From Streptomyces piniterrae (GTDB taxonomy: Bacteria; Actinomycetota; Actinomycetes; Streptomycetales; Streptomycetaceae): a DNA stretch of 64,000 nucleotides. Position 1 is the stretch's first letter, and every line of letters starts with the position of its first letter. Below are positions 26,193 to 35,800 of the stretch, in pieces. The notes beneath the pieces are model-generated. The model saw only the letters and a program-made list of their open reading frames with translations. It ran no database searches and was not told where the DNA came from. The DNA lies in contig NZ_SUMB01000001.1 of the NCBI RefSeq assembly GCF_005048155.1, positions 558,001-622,000 on the forward strand, read 5' to 3'. The position numbers and the translations under genes are program-made.

Positions 26193-26865
26193 GCGCACTG
26201 CCGGGCGGCAGCGCGCCGTCCAGGATGTGAGTGAGGCCCAGACGGTAGCTGTACTGGGCCTCCAGCTGCCGGGAGTCCGCCGCGACCTTCGCCAGGTGCG
26301 GGAAGGACGTCGGGGCCGGTTCGGTGGCGGCGACCTTGGGGTAGTGCGGGGCGCCGTGCCCGGCGTCCTGGCCGGGCTCCCCGTGCGGTGTGTGCAGCGC
26401 CTGTCCGGCCGTGTAGTACCAGATCGTCTGGTGGGTCCAGAAGGCCTGTTCGCGGCCCAGGCCGGAGTCGACGAGCGCGCCGATGATCTCCTCCGTCATC
26501 CATACCGCCGAGAGCCCTACGAGTTCGCCGCGCGCGACGACCGGTACCACCCATGGGTTGTCGATGAACGCCCGGTGCATCAACTCGCAGACCACGATGA
26601 TGCGTTCGCGCGGATCCTCGGGCAGCGGCGGGCGCGGCAGATCCTGTGCGACGTGCTCCAGGACGAGCATGAGGAGCTCGTCCTTGTCGCGTACGTGGTG
26701 GTAGACGGCCATGGGAGTGCTGCCGAGGACCCGTGACAACCGACGCATCGTCAGGTTCTCCGCGCCCTCGTCGCGCACGATGCAGTACGCCGCGTCGACG
26801 ATCTGCTCCCGCGACAGTCTCGGCGGACGTCCCCTCTTCCGGCTTCCGGGTGCGTTGGTGTTCAG
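26185..26865 (-). CDS. TetR-family regulator with a C-terminal TetR_C domain
   Basis: The helix-turn-helix is split between RLSREQIVDAAYCIVRDEGA and LTMRRLSRVLGSTPMAVYHH. The frame that includes the whole first helix has no ATG, GTG or TTG upstream of it; CTG at 26865, preceded by GAGAGGG, is the best candidate start and gives 226 residues (LNTNAPGSRKRGRPPRLSRE). A GTG at 26778 would cut the DNA-binding domain. The C-terminal half (FIDNPWVVPVVARGELVG) is a TetR_C-like ligand domain. It is divergent from the siderophore-interacting protein gene and probably represses it. Confidence 0.82.
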   Translation of the reverse strand: MNTNAPGSRKRGRPPRLSREQIVDAAYCIVRDEGAENLTMRRLSRVLGSTPMAVYHHVRDKDELLMLVLEHVAQDLPRPPLPEDPRERIIVVCELMHRAFIDNPWVVPVVARGELVGLSAVWMTEEIIGALVDSGLGREQAFWTHQTIWYYTAGQALHTPHGEPGQDAGHGAPHYPKVAATEPAPTSFPHLAKVAADSRQLEAQYSYRLGLTHILDGALPPGSALR

Positions 26866-26937
26866 CGCTCTGCCCTCTCTCCGATTCCCGACGGTGACTG
26901 GTGCAGCCTGCCACAGGGGTTGAGGATGAAGTTTTTA

Positions 26938-26945
26938 TACATGTA
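26938..26945. promoter_or_regulatory. Short palindrome TACATGTA, candidate operator
   Basis: An 8-bp perfect palindrome in AT-rich DNA between the divergent TetR and siderophore-interacting protein genes. It could be the core of a TetR operator, but it is short and flanking symmetry is poor. Confidence 0.3.
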
Positions 26946-27047
26946 CAGTAACCGTTGTTTCAGGCATCCTCCGGTGATCCCCCGTGTGCAATGCACACCG
27001 GGGGATGCCTGGGCACACGACCCTGATGTGAAACGAGGTAGGTTCTC

Positions 27048-27899
27048 ATGGCGCGAGTCGATGGGAGCGCCCGCAAACGGCGCGAAGTCCCGGAGATCCG
27101 CACGTACTTGGCCACCGTGCTCAGGGTGGCCGCGCTGACCCCGAGGCTGCTGCGGGTGACCGTGGGCGGTCCGGGGCTGCGCGGTTTCGAGGCCGGCGAG
27201 CGGGCCGAAGAGCGCATCAAGCTCTTCTTCCCTCCGGAGGGGCAGACGGCGCCCGCCCTGCCGGAGTACGGGCCCGACGGGGTGCGCTTCCCTCCGGGAG
27301 CCCCGCTGCCGCATGCCCGTAACTACACCGTGCGCCGCTTCGACCCGGCCGGCCCCGAACTCGACGTCGACTTCGTGGTGCACGGAGACGGCCGGGCCTC
27401 GAACTGGGCGCGGCAGGCCACACCCGGCGCGCTGCTGGGCATCGCCGGGCCGACCGGCGGATCCCTGCCGTCGAAGACCGCCGATCTGCATCTGATGGTC
27501 GGTGACGAGACGGCGCTGCCGGCGATCGCCTCGCTGCTGGAGCGGCTCCCGTCCGGCGCCCGCGCCCATGTGATCGCCGAGGCCGCCGACCCGGCCGAAC
27601 GGCAGGAGTTGGTATGGCCGCCGGACGCCACGGTCACCGTGCAGTGGGTGTACCGCGCGTCCGGGACCTGGGTCACTCCCACGCCGTTGGAGTGCGCCGT
27701 GCGCGCGTTTCCGTGGCCGGCCGGCGTGGTGCACGCCTGGGTGGCGGGCGAGGCGGCGGCGGTGCGCGACATCCGGCGGTATCTGCGCGACGAACGGAAG
27801 TTGGGCCGCGAGGAACTGCACGCGTCCGGCTACTGGCGCCACGGCAAGACCGTGGAGGAGTGGGTGCAGGGGGAGGGCGAGCCCGCCGCGGAGTACTGA
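27048..27899 (+). CDS. Siderophore-interacting protein, FAD-dependent ferric reductase
   Basis: A 283-residue SIP/ViuB-type flavoprotein. The FAD-binding motif is HARNYTVRRFDP (RxYT/S motif); the pyridine-nucleotide domain has HLMVGDETALPAI and a C-terminal SGYWRHGKTVEEW block. These cytoplasmic enzymes release iron from imported siderophores by reduction with NAD(P)H or ferredoxin. It sits between the TetR gene and the exporter and is probably co-transcribed with the exporter 139 bases later. Together with the binding protein it marks the uptake side of the siderophore locus. Confidence 0.9.
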   Translation: MARVDGSARKRREVPEIRTYLATVLRVAALTPRLLRVTVGGPGLRGFEAGERAEERIKLFFPPEGQTAPALPEYGPDGVRFPPGAPLPHARNYTVRRFDPAGPELDVDFVVHGDGRASNWARQATPGALLGIAGPTGGSLPSKTADLHLMVGDETALPAIASLLERLPSGARAHVIAEAADPAERQELVWPPDATVTVQWVYRASGTWVTPTPLECAVRAFPWPAGVVHAWVAGEAAAVRDIRRYLRDERKLGREELHASGYWRHGKTVEEWVQGEGEPAAEY

Positions 27900-28000
27900 T
27901 CCCTCCGGACGTGTGGACGGGACACGCGGACCGGATGCCGGCGGCCGGGCGCGGTGCGCCGCGCCGGCCAGGGGCCGTTTCCGATCAATTCAGGGCCGAT

Positions 28001-28062
28001 ATGACCAACAGGTGCGGCATGACCAATTCAGGTGCGGCATGACCAACTTAGGGGCGGGAATG
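28001..28062 (+). repeat. Imperfect tandem repeat carrying four ATG codons at the exporter start
   Basis: Units of 18, 20 and 21 bases (ATGACCAAC..AGGTGCGGC, ATGACCAATTCAGGTGCGGC, ATGACCAACTTAGGGGCGGG) each begin ATGACCAA and end with a GGTGCGG-like ribosome-site stretch before the next ATG. ATGs at 28001 and 28019 open a 13-codon frame whose TGA overlaps the ATG at 28039 (ATGA), while those at 28039 and 28060 are in the exporter frame. Confidence 0.75.
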
Positions 28063-29541
28063 CGGAAAGAAGGAGCGGCGGAGAAGTCCTCCGTCCGGCT
28101 CGGCTGGGTGCTGTCCGTTGTGGTGGCAGCCCAATTCATGGTGACGCTGGACGCCTCCGTGGTGAATGTGGCGCTGCCGGCGGTACGCGCGGATCTCGGC
28201 TTCAGTGAAGCGGGACTGCTGTGGGTGGTGAACGCCTACACCCTGGTGTTCGGCGGGTTCCTGCTGCTGGGGGGCCGGGCCGCGGACCTCTTCGGGCGGC
28301 GCCGGGTGCTCTGGCTCGGGCTGGGCCTCTTCGGCCTGGCGAGCCTCCTGGGCGGGCTGGTACAGGAGCCCTCGCAACTGGTGGTGGCCCGAGCGGTACA
28401 GGGGCTCGGCGCCGCGGTGCTCGCACCGGTGGCGCTGACGATCGTCACCACGACCTTCCCCGAAGGCGCCCAGCGCACCAAGGCCCTGGCGCTGTGGAGC
28501 GTGGCGGGCGCCTCCGGCGGTGCGGCCGGTGTGCTGATCGGCGGTGTGCTGACCGACTACCTCAACTGGCGCTGGGTGCTGCTGATCAACGTGCCGATCG
28601 TGCTGTTCGCGGCGGTGGGCGGCAAGGAGGTGCCCGACGGCAGGCCGGAGCAGCGGTCCGGGCTCGACCTCATCGGCGCGCTGCTGGCCACCACGGGGCT
28701 GGCGGCCCTGGTCTACGGCGTGGTCCGCATCGGTGGCGACAGCCTGACGTCCGGGGCGACGCTCGGCTTCCTCGGTGCCGGCATCGTGCTGCTCACGGCC
28801 TTTGTGCTGTACGAGGCCAAGGGCGCCCGTCAACCGCTGGTCCAGCTGCGGCTGTTCGCGCACCGCTCGGTCAGCGGCGCCAACCTGGCCATGCTCCTCC
28901 TGGCGTCCGGGCAGTTCGCCAGTTTCTACTTCGTCTCGCTCTACCTCCAGCAGGTGCTGCACTTCACGCCCGCCGCGGCGGGGCTGGCCTTCCTGCCGTT
29001 CTGTGTCGGCTTCACGGCCGCGGCCATGCTCTCCGGCCGGGTGCTCGCACGTACCGGTCCCCGCATCCTGGTGGTCGCCGGGACGCTGATCGGTGCGCTG
29101 GGGCTGGCGTGGTTCAGCCGGATCTCCACGGACGGTGGTTTCCTGGCGAACATCCTCGGCCCCTCGCTGGTGGCCAGCTTCGGTATCGGCGCCTGCTTCG
29201 TCCCGTTGGCCAACGCGGCCACCGGCAGCGTGCTCCCGCAGGACGCCGGTATGGCGTCCGGTCTGCTGAACAGCGGTCAGCAGGTGGGTGGTTCGCTCGG
29301 TCTCGCGGTCACCGTCAGTGTGGCCACCAGCCGAACCGCCTCGCTCTCCGACGGCGGCAAGCCGACGCTGGCGGCGCTCAACGACGGTTACGGCGCGGCG
29401 TTGCTGGCCGGGGCCGGACTGCTGGTGCTGGCGGCGCTGGTCGCGCTGATCCTGCCCGGCCGTCAGCCGGCCGGGTCCGCGGAGTCCGCCCCCGCCGAGC
29501 CCGACGAGCAGGCCGAGGCGAGGATCACACAGCCGTCCTGA
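28039..29541 (+). CDS. DHA2-family (EmrB/QacA) MFS exporter
   Basis: A 500-residue drug:proton antiporter with about 14 hydrophobic segments. Motif VVAAQFMVTLDASVVNVALP is the DHA2 first helix with the LDxTVVNVALP-like signature, followed by GGRAADLFGRRRVL and the antiporter motif near GVLIGGVLTDYLNWRWVLLI. The start at 28039 uses an ATG in the repeat; ATG 28060 gives 493 residues. With the 28039 start, codon 4 is TTA. Lying between uptake and biosynthesis genes of the siderophore locus, it probably exports the siderophore. Confidence 0.9.
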   Translation: MTNLGAGMRKEGAAEKSSVRLGWVLSVVVAAQFMVTLDASVVNVALPAVRADLGFSEAGLLWVVNAYTLVFGGFLLLGGRAADLFGRRRVLWLGLGLFGLASLLGGLVQEPSQLVVARAVQGLGAAVLAPVALTIVTTTFPEGAQRTKALALWSVAGASGGAAGVLIGGVLTDYLNWRWVLLINVPIVLFAAVGGKEVPDGRPEQRSGLDLIGALLATTGLAALVYGVVRIGGDSLTSGATLGFLGAGIVLLTAFVLYEAKGARQPLVQLRLFAHRSVSGANLAMLLLASGQFASFYFVSLYLQQVLHFTPAAAGLAFLPFCVGFTAAAMLSGRVLARTGPRILVVAGTLIGALGLAWFSRISTDGGFLANILGPSLVASFGIGACFVPLANAATGSVLPQDAGMASGLLNSGQQVGGSLGLAVTVSVATSRTASLSDGGKPTLAALNDGYGAALLAGAGLLVLAALVALILPGRQPAGSAESAPAEPDEQAEARITQPS

Positions 29542-29569
29542 CGCTTCGGAAGGGTGCCCCGGGGCGTGT

Positions 29570-29612
29570 GGGGGGGGGGGGGGGGGCGCCCCCCCCCCGC
29601 CCCCCCCCCCCC
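29570..29612. terminator. Homopolymeric G17/C23 palindrome after the exporter gene
   Basis: A run of 17 G is followed by CG, 10 C, G and 13 C. It can fold into a very strong hairpin 29 bases after the exporter stop, so it may terminate the exporter transcript. Such long homopolymers are exceptional in Streptomyces and prone to sequencing or assembly error; the exact run lengths should not be trusted. Confidence 0.5.
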
Positions 29613-29791
29613 ACGGCTCCCCGTACCCGGGTCCGGATGTAAGGACCGAACCGACACATGGCCCCTGACCTGCATAAATGCATCGCGAGGGCGCGTGGAC
29701 CCGCCGATGGCTTTCAGGTTAAAAGCTATATGCGTAAAGTAATGTGACGTGGGTCACCCCCTATTTGGTTGATGGGCTGATCGCGCTGTTG

Positions 29792-29810
29792 TTAGGTTGT
29801 CCTTGCCTGA
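29792..29810 (+). promoter_or_regulatory. Iron box before the siderophore biosynthetic operon
   Basis: TTAGGTTGTCCTTGCCTGA fits the IdeR/DmdR1 consensus TTAGGTTAGGCTAACCTAA with 12 of 19 positions and symmetrical halves. Its place upstream of the aryl carrier, MbtH and NRPS genes indicates iron repression of siderophore synthesis. Confidence 0.75.
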
Positions 29811-29848
29811 CCAGCACGAATCGGGGGATCACGGAGGGGGATTTTTCT

Positions 29849-29908
29849 ATGTACGGGGAATTCTTTGACTGTCCGGGGATTGAGCGCGAGCTCTCCCTGC
29901 TTCGGTAG
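29849..29908 (+). CDS. 19-aa leader ORF in the siderophore operon 5' region
   Basis: The sequence MYGEFFDCPGIERELSLLR is encoded from an ATG with GGAGGGGG eight bases upstream, better than most real starts nearby. It follows the iron box by about 40 bases and lies in the mRNA leader about 280 bases before the aryl carrier gene. It could be a leader peptide used in attenuation or a chance ORF; codon content gives no obvious amino-acid sensor run. Confidence 0.35.
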   Translation: MYGEFFDCPGIERELSLLR

Positions 29909-30190
29909 TCGCAGCGGCACACCGCATTCATGACCAACGCTGCGTCCAACTCTTTCTCTCGCATCGGCGGAATTGCCGATTTTTGATTGATTCATCGACC
30001 CAAACTTTTCCGGTCGATTTCCGGTCTCTGTATTGGTGACTTCGGGCGGCTGCGGCCGGTCCGCGGCCGTTTTTCCGGAATCGATGAGTGTTGCCGGCCC
30101 GTCCGGTCGCGGGGCATTGTCGTACGCCTCGAAAAGTCCACCCCAATGTTCCTGGGTAGAGCTCTGCCGAAAATCACAGAAGGAGCAGTA

Positions 30191-30430
30191 GTGCCGGAAA
30201 CAATTCCTTTCACGATGGATTCCATCAAATCTGATGTGGCGGAGATACTGGGGCTGAGCGCCGCGGAAATAGGGGACGACGACAACCTCTTGGTGGCCGG
30301 GCTGGACTCCGTTCGCATGATGACCCTGTCGGCCCGCTGGCGGGAGACCGGAGTCGAGGCGTCCTACCCGGACCTGGCCAGGAAACCCACCGTACGCAGC
30401 TGGTTCGAGCTGCTCGGCGCCGGTTCCTAG
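30191..30430 (+). CDS. Stand-alone aryl carrier protein
   Basis: A 79-residue carrier domain starting at GTG after AAGGAGCAG. The phosphopantetheine site is AGLDSVRMM with Ser40, and the following SARWRETG resembles the recognition helix of EntB/DhbB-type aryl carrier domains. Here it is free, without the isochorismatase domain, consistent with salicylate rather than dihydroxybenzoate chemistry. The salicyl-AMP ligase at 48.1 kb should load it, and the cyclisation domain of the first NRPS should accept the salicyl group. It is the first coding gene of the biosynthetic operon. Confidence 0.88.
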   Translation: MPETIPFTMDSIKSDVAEILGLSAAEIGDDDNLLVAGLDSVRMMTLSARWRETGVEASYPDLARKPTVRSWFELLGAGS

Positions 30431-30489
30431 CCACACCTTCAGGGCCCGCGCGCAGGAGCGGGCCGCCGCCTACGGGACAGGGGAGCAGT

Positions 30490-30696
30490 ATGCCGAACCC
30501 TTTCGAGGACGACGCCGGGACGTTTTTCGTCCTGACTAATTCCGAGGGCCAGCATTCGATCTGGCCGGAATTCGTGGAAGTGCCGGAAGGATGGTCCGTC
30601 GCGCACGGGCCGGTGGCCCGTGCGGCCGCACTCGATCACGTCGAAGAACACTGGACCGACATGCGTCCGAACAGCCTTAAGGAAGTAGCGCTCTGA
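30490..30696 (+). CDS. MbtH-like protein
   Basis: A 68-residue protein with the MbtH hallmarks [23 protein letters not shown] and [14 protein letters not shown], including the conserved Trp residues. MbtH proteins bind NRPS adenylation domains and help them fold and work. Its TGA overlaps the hydroxylase ATG (TGATG), so the two are translationally coupled. Confidence 0.95.
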   Translation: MPNPFEDDAGTFFVLTNSEGQHSIWPEFVEVPEGWSVAHGPVARAAALDHVEEHWTDMRPNSLKEVAL

Positions 30697-32039
30697 TGGT
30701 CGATCCTCTTGCTCTGGATGAAGCGGTCCTGGATGTCGTCGGATTAGGCTACGGGCCGTCCAATCTCGCCCTCGCGGTGGCGCTCGCCGAGCACAATGCC
30801 GGCGCCCCGGGAAACGCTCAGCTCACTTCCTGTTTTTTTGAGAAGCAGCCCTCTTTCGGCTGGCACCGCGGCATGCTGATCGACGACACCACCTTGCAGG
30901 TCTCGTTCCTCAAGGACCTGGTCACCATGCGGAATCCGACCAGTGAGTACAGTTTCCTGGCGTACCTGCAGAGCAAAGGTCGGCTGGCGGACTTCATCAA
31001 TCACAAGATGCTGTTCCCCTCCCGGGTGGAATTCCACGACTACCTGGAATGGGTCGCGGACAGCTTCAAGGAAAACGTGCAGTACCACTGCGAGGTGGTC
31101 GATATCCGTCCGGTCGAGGAGGACGGTGAGATCACCTGCTTCGAGGTCGAGGCGCACGACCGGAGCAACCCCGGCACACCGATGATCCGGCGGGCCCGCA
31201 ACGTGGTGATGGCCGGCGGCCTCCAGCCGCACCTCCCCGAGGGCGCGCAGCTGAGCGACCGGATCTGGCACAACCATGAACTCCTCGACCGGCTACGGCA
31301 GTTGACCGGGGCGGAGGCGCGCAGCTTCACCGTGATCGGCGCCGGCCAGAGCGCCGCCGAGACCGTCGAGTATCTGCACCGCACCCAGCCCGAGGCCGAG
31401 ATCCATGCGGTGTTCGCACGCTACGGCTACGCGCCGGCCGACGACAGCTCCTTCGTCAACCGCATCTTCGACCCGGAAGCGGTGGACCACTTCTACCGCT
31501 CGCCCGAGGACGTCAAGCAGATGCTCCTCGACTACCACCGCAGCACCAACTACTCCGTGGTCGACCTGGAGCTGATCGACGAGCTCTACCGCCGCCTCTA
31601 CCAGGAGCGGGTGACCGGCCGCGAGCGGCTGCGCGTCCACAACATCTCCCGGCTCGTCGAGGCGCGCACCGTCGAGGACTCCGTGCGGGCCACCGTGGAG
31701 TTCCTGCCGACCGGCGAGCACACCGTCATGGACACCGACTACCTCGTCTACGCCACCGGGTACCGGCCGATGGACGTCCTCAAGGCCCTCGGCACCGTCG
31801 CTCCGTACTGCCGCACCGACGAGAGCGGAAGGGTACGGGTGCGCCGGGACTACCGCGTCGAGACCGACGACGCGCTGCGCGCAGGCATCTTCCTCCAGGG
31901 GCCCACCGAGCACACCCACGGCATCACCTCGTCGCTGCTGTCCAACACCGCGGTCCGGGTCGGTGAGATCGTCCGCTCCATCGCCGGCGGCCGGCACGAC
32001 ACGGACCAGGCCCCCGCCTACGCCGACGCCGAGGCCTGA
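30696..32039 (+). CDS. L-ornithine N5-monooxygenase (siderophore hydroxylase)
   Basis: A 447-residue flavin N-hydroxylase of the SidA/PvdA/IucD family. The FAD-binding glycine motif is GLGYGPSNLALA, the substrate region has FLKDLVTMRNPTSEYSFLAYL, the NADPH motif is VIGAGQSAAE, and the C-terminal ATGY and HGITSSLLSN motifs are present. DSSFVNRIFDPEAVDHFY is typical for ornithine rather than lysine enzymes. It makes N5-hydroxyornithine for a hydroxamate group in the siderophore. No formyl- or acyltransferase is seen in the locus, so the hydroxamate may form by ring closure (cyclic hydroxyornithine). Codon 17 is TTA. Confidence 0.92.
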   Translation: MVDPLALDEAVLDVVGLGYGPSNLALAVALAEHNAGAPGNAQLTSCFFEKQPSFGWHRGMLIDDTTLQVSFLKDLVTMRNPTSEYSFLAYLQSKGRLADFINHKMLFPSRVEFHDYLEWVADSFKENVQYHCEVVDIRPVEEDGEITCFEVEAHDRSNPGTPMIRRARNVVMAGGLQPHLPEGAQLSDRIWHNHELLDRLRQLTGAEARSFTVIGAGQSAAETVEYLHRTQPEAEIHAVFARYGYAPADDSSFVNRIFDPEAVDHFYRSPEDVKQMLLDYHRSTNYSVVDLELIDELYRRLYQERVTGRERLRVHNISRLVEARTVEDSVRATVEFLPTGEHTVMDTDYLVYATGYRPMDVLKALGTVAPYCRTDESGRVRVRRDYRVETDDALRAGIFLQGPTEHTHGITSSLLSNTAVRVGEIVRSIAGGRHDTDQAPAYADAEA

Positions 32040-32041
32040 AC

Positions 32042-32842
32042 GTGCTGCCATCAGCGACGGTGGGCGCGCCCTCCAGCCCGTGGATCAGGAACCACGGCGC
32101 GCGCACCACGCCGAGAACCCGCCTGGTGTGCTTCGCGCACTCCGGCGGCGGGGCGAGCTTCTTCCGGGACTGGGCACCGGGACTCCCGGACGACTGCGAG
32201 CTCTGGGCGATCCAGTACCCCGGCCGTGAGGACCGGCTCCACGAGCCCTTCCTCCCCGACATGGGCGCCCTGGCCACCGCCATCACGGGACAGCTGGTCC
32301 GGCACCAGGACCTCCCCATGGTCCTGTTCGGCCACAGCATGGGGGCGTCCGTCGCCTACGAGGTCGCCCGGCGGATGGCGTTCCGCGCACCGGGCACCGT
32401 ACGGCACCTGATCGTCTCCGGCCGGATGGCGCCGCACCGCCAACCGGTGATCCCCGAGGGCGAGATGACCCATCTGCGGAGCGACCAGGAGATCGTGGAC
32501 CGGCTCACCGCACTCGGCGGCAGCCGCTCCGACGTCCTGGACGACCCGGACCTGCGCGCCTTCGTACTGCCCGCGGTACGCAACGACTACCGGCTCATCG
32601 AGAGCTATCACGCCAGGCCGGGCCCGCTGCTGCCGATCGACATCACCGCGCTGACCGGGGATGCGGACGACGGCGTGCGGCCCGAGGACGTACGGGCCTG
32701 GGAGCAGTCGGGCAGCGGCGACTTCGCTTTCCGGTCCTTCCCCGGCGGTCACTTCTATCTGATACCGCGCCGGACCGACGTCACCGAGGAGATCTCCCGG
32801 GTGCTGCGGTCCACGACCGCGGCCGGCCCGGCCGCCCCCTGA
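32042..32842 (+). CDS. Type II thioesterase
   Basis: A 266-residue alpha/beta hydrolase beginning at GTG two bases after the hydroxylase stop. The nucleophile elbow is GHSMGA with Ser99; VCFAHSGGGASFFRDW is the early signature of external thioesterases; the catalytic His is in PGGHFYLI and the acid probably Asp in the GDADD region. Type II enzymes remove wrong or stalled groups from carrier proteins. Since none of the three NRPSs has a fused thioesterase domain, it could also assist final release. Confidence 0.9.
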   Translation: MLPSATVGAPSSPWIRNHGARTTPRTRLVCFAHSGGGASFFRDWAPGLPDDCELWAIQYPGREDRLHEPFLPDMGALATAITGQLVRHQDLPMVLFGHSMGASVAYEVARRMAFRAPGTVRHLIVSGRMAPHRQPVIPEGEMTHLRSDQEIVDRLTALGGSRSDVLDDPDLRAFVLPAVRNDYRLIESYHARPGPLLPIDITALTGDADDGVRPEDVRAWEQSGSGDFAFRSFPGGHFYLIPRRTDVTEEISRVLRSTTAAGPAAP

Positions 32843-32892
32843 CGCGGGGGACGCCGTGAACAGCACAGCAGACCAGTGAAAGGTGATCCAGC

Positions 32893-35800
32893 GTGAGCAT
32901 CGGCCTCCCCCGGTTGATCCACGACCCGGAAGCGCGCTTCGAGCCGTTTCCGCTGACCGACACCCAGCAGGCGTATCTGCTCGGCCGCACTGACGTGTTC
33001 GAGCTGGGCAATGTCTCCACCCACGCCTACTACGAGTTCGAGGGCGAACTCGACGTGCCGCGCTTCATCGCGGTGTGGGAGCGGCTGATGGCCCGGCACG
33101 ACGTGCTGCGCCTGAGCATCGAACCGGAACTCGGCGAGCAGCGGATACTCCGCGAAGCGCCCCCCGTGCCGGTCGAGCTGATCGACCTCCGGCAGGACGG
33201 TCCGGCCGAGGCGGACCGGGTCCGCGAGGAGATCCGGGAGCGGATGTCGCACCGGGTGCTCCCGGTGGACGGCAGCCCCCTGTTCGGCATCGTGATCTGC
33301 CAACTGCCCGGCGGCCTGCTCAGGATCCATATCGACTTCGACGCGCTGATCCTGGACTACCTCAGCTGGAAGCTGCTGCTGGCCGAGCTCTCCGTGCTCT
33401 ACGCCGACCCGGACGCCCGGTTACCCGAACTGGAGCTCACCTTCCGGGACTATGTGCTGGCCGAGGCGACGCTGCCGGAGACCGAGCGCTACCGGAAGTC
33501 GCTGGAGTACTGGACCCGGCGGCTGCCCGGTCTCCCCGCCTCGCCCCGCCTCCCGCTGGTCAAGGACCCCGCCGAGGCGAGCCACCCGAAGTTCGTGGGC
33601 CGCCGCGCCCGTATGGACGCCGAGCGCTGGGAACGGCTGCGGATACGGGCGGCCGAAGGCGGCCTGACGCCCACCGGTCTGGCCCTGGCGGCCTTCGCCG
33701 AAGTGCTCGGCACCTGGAGCGACAGCGCCCACTTCACCCTCAACGTGCCGCGGATGAACCGGATGCCGCTGCACCCCCAGGCCGACGCCATCCTCGGTGA
33801 GTTCGCCTCCTTCTCCCTGCTGGAGGTGGACAACCGGCACTCGGACACCTTCGCCGCCCGCGCGGGACGGATCCAGGAGCAGGGCTGGCACGACCTGTCC
33901 CACCAGGAAGTGAGCGGCGTACGGCTGCTCCGCGAGCTGGCCCGGGTGCAGGGCGGCGGACATGGCGCACGGATGCCGACCGTCCTGACCAGCACCATCG
34001 GGCTGCGAGGCGGCGAAAAGCCGCTGCTCGGGGGACATCTGAGGGAACTGCGCAGCATCTCCCAGACCCCGCAGGTCTACCTGGACGTACAGATCGATGA
34101 ACACGACGGTGAACTGTTCGTCAACTGGGACGCGGTGGACGAGCTGTTCCCGCCGGGCCTGATGGACGAGATGTTCCACGCCTTCTGGTCGCTGCTGGAG
34201 CTGCTGGAGGCGGACCCCGACGCCTGGCAGGCGCTGGAGCCGCTGACCCTGCTCGACGGCACCGTCCGGACCGGGATCGCAGGCCCCGACAGGGCCGTTC
34301 CCGACGTCCTGGTGCAGCACTTCTTCGAGTCCCGGGTCGCGGCACACCCCGAGCGCACCGCGGTGATCACCTCCGCCACCACCCTGACGTACGGGGAGTT
34401 GTACGCCCGCGCCAACCAGGTGGCGCACTGGCTCAGGGACCGCGGCGCCGCCCCGGGGCGGCCGGTCGCCATCGCCATGGAGAAGGGCTGGGAGCAGCTC
34501 GCCGCCGCCTTCGGCGTACTCCTCGCCGGCGCCCCGTACGTCCCCCTCGACCCCCGCCAGCCCACGTCCCGCCTGCACGGCATCCTGCGCAGGACCGGCG
34601 CCGAGCTGCTGCTGACCCAGTCGGCGCTGGACGAGCGGCTGCCGGTGCCCGACGCCATCCGGGTGCTGCGGGTCGACACCGAGCTGACCGCGGAGCTGAG
34701 CACCGAGCCGCTGCCGGCCGTGCAGGGCCCTGACGACCTGGCCTACGTCCTGTTCACCTCGGGTTCCACGGGCGAACCCAAGGGCGCGATGATCCGGCAC
34801 CGCGGCATGGTCAATGCCGTACAGGCGACGATCGACGAGTTCGGCGTCGGCGCGGGAGACACCTGCCTGGCGGTGACCGCCCTGCACCACGACATGTCCA
34901 CCTTCGACATCTTCGGCGTGCTGGGCGCCGGCGGCACCGTGGTCGTCCCCGACGCGGACCGCGCCCAGGACCCCGCGCACTGGGCCGAGTTGATCGCCGC
35001 ACATGGAGTGACCCTGTGGAACTCCGTGCCCGCGATGATGGAGATGCTGCTGGAGGAGACCGCCTCGGACCCCGCCACGACGGGCGGCACGACACGCCCG
35101 ATCGACTCGCTGCGGCTGGTCCTGCTGGGCGGCGACTGGATTCCGCTGTACGTCCCCACCGACCTCGCCAAGGCCGCCGAGGGCGTCCGCGTGGTCAGCG
35201 TCGGCGGCCCGACCGAGACCACGCTGTGGAACATCTGGCACCCGGTCGACGGCATCGACCCCCAGTGGCGCAGCATCCCGTACGGCAAGCCGATCGCCAA
35301 CACCCGCTACTACCTCCTGGGCGACGGGCTGCGCGGACGTCCGGACGGTGTGACCGGGGAGATGTACTGCGCCGGCCCGGGTGTCGCCGCCGGATACTGG
35401 GAGGACCCGGACCGTACCGCCGACGCCTTCCGCCGGCACCCCGTCACCGGCGAGCGCCTCTACCGCACCGGCGACCTGGGCCGCTTCCTCCCGGACGGCG
35501 GCATCGAGTTCGCCGGCCGGGCCGACTCGCAGATCAAGATACGCGGGCAGCGCATCGAACTCGGCGAGATCGAGGCCGCGTTGGGCGCACACCCCGCCGT
35601 CGCCTCGGCGGTGGCGGTGGCCCTCGGCCGGCCGACCGGCAGCGGGTACCGGGGCCTGGCCGCCTTCGTCACCCTCCACCAGGGACAGCCGCATCCCGAG
35701 GCCGAGGAGATCCGCGCCTCACTGACCTCGCGGCTGCCCGCGTACATGGTCCCGGCCGCGCTGCACGTCCTGGACCGCTTCCCGCTGACCGCCAACGGCA

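Larger units (their letters stand above)
29542..30190 (+). promoter_or_regulatory. Long leader region of the siderophore biosynthetic operon
   Basis: About 650 bases between the exporter and the aryl carrier gene. In order it holds a G/C homopolymer hairpin, an AT-rich promoter-like stretch, an iron box (29792-29810), a 19-codon ORF with a strong ribosome site (29849-29908), and about 280 bases with no recognisable gene before the carrier gene. The transcript leader is unusually long. Confidence 0.6.
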
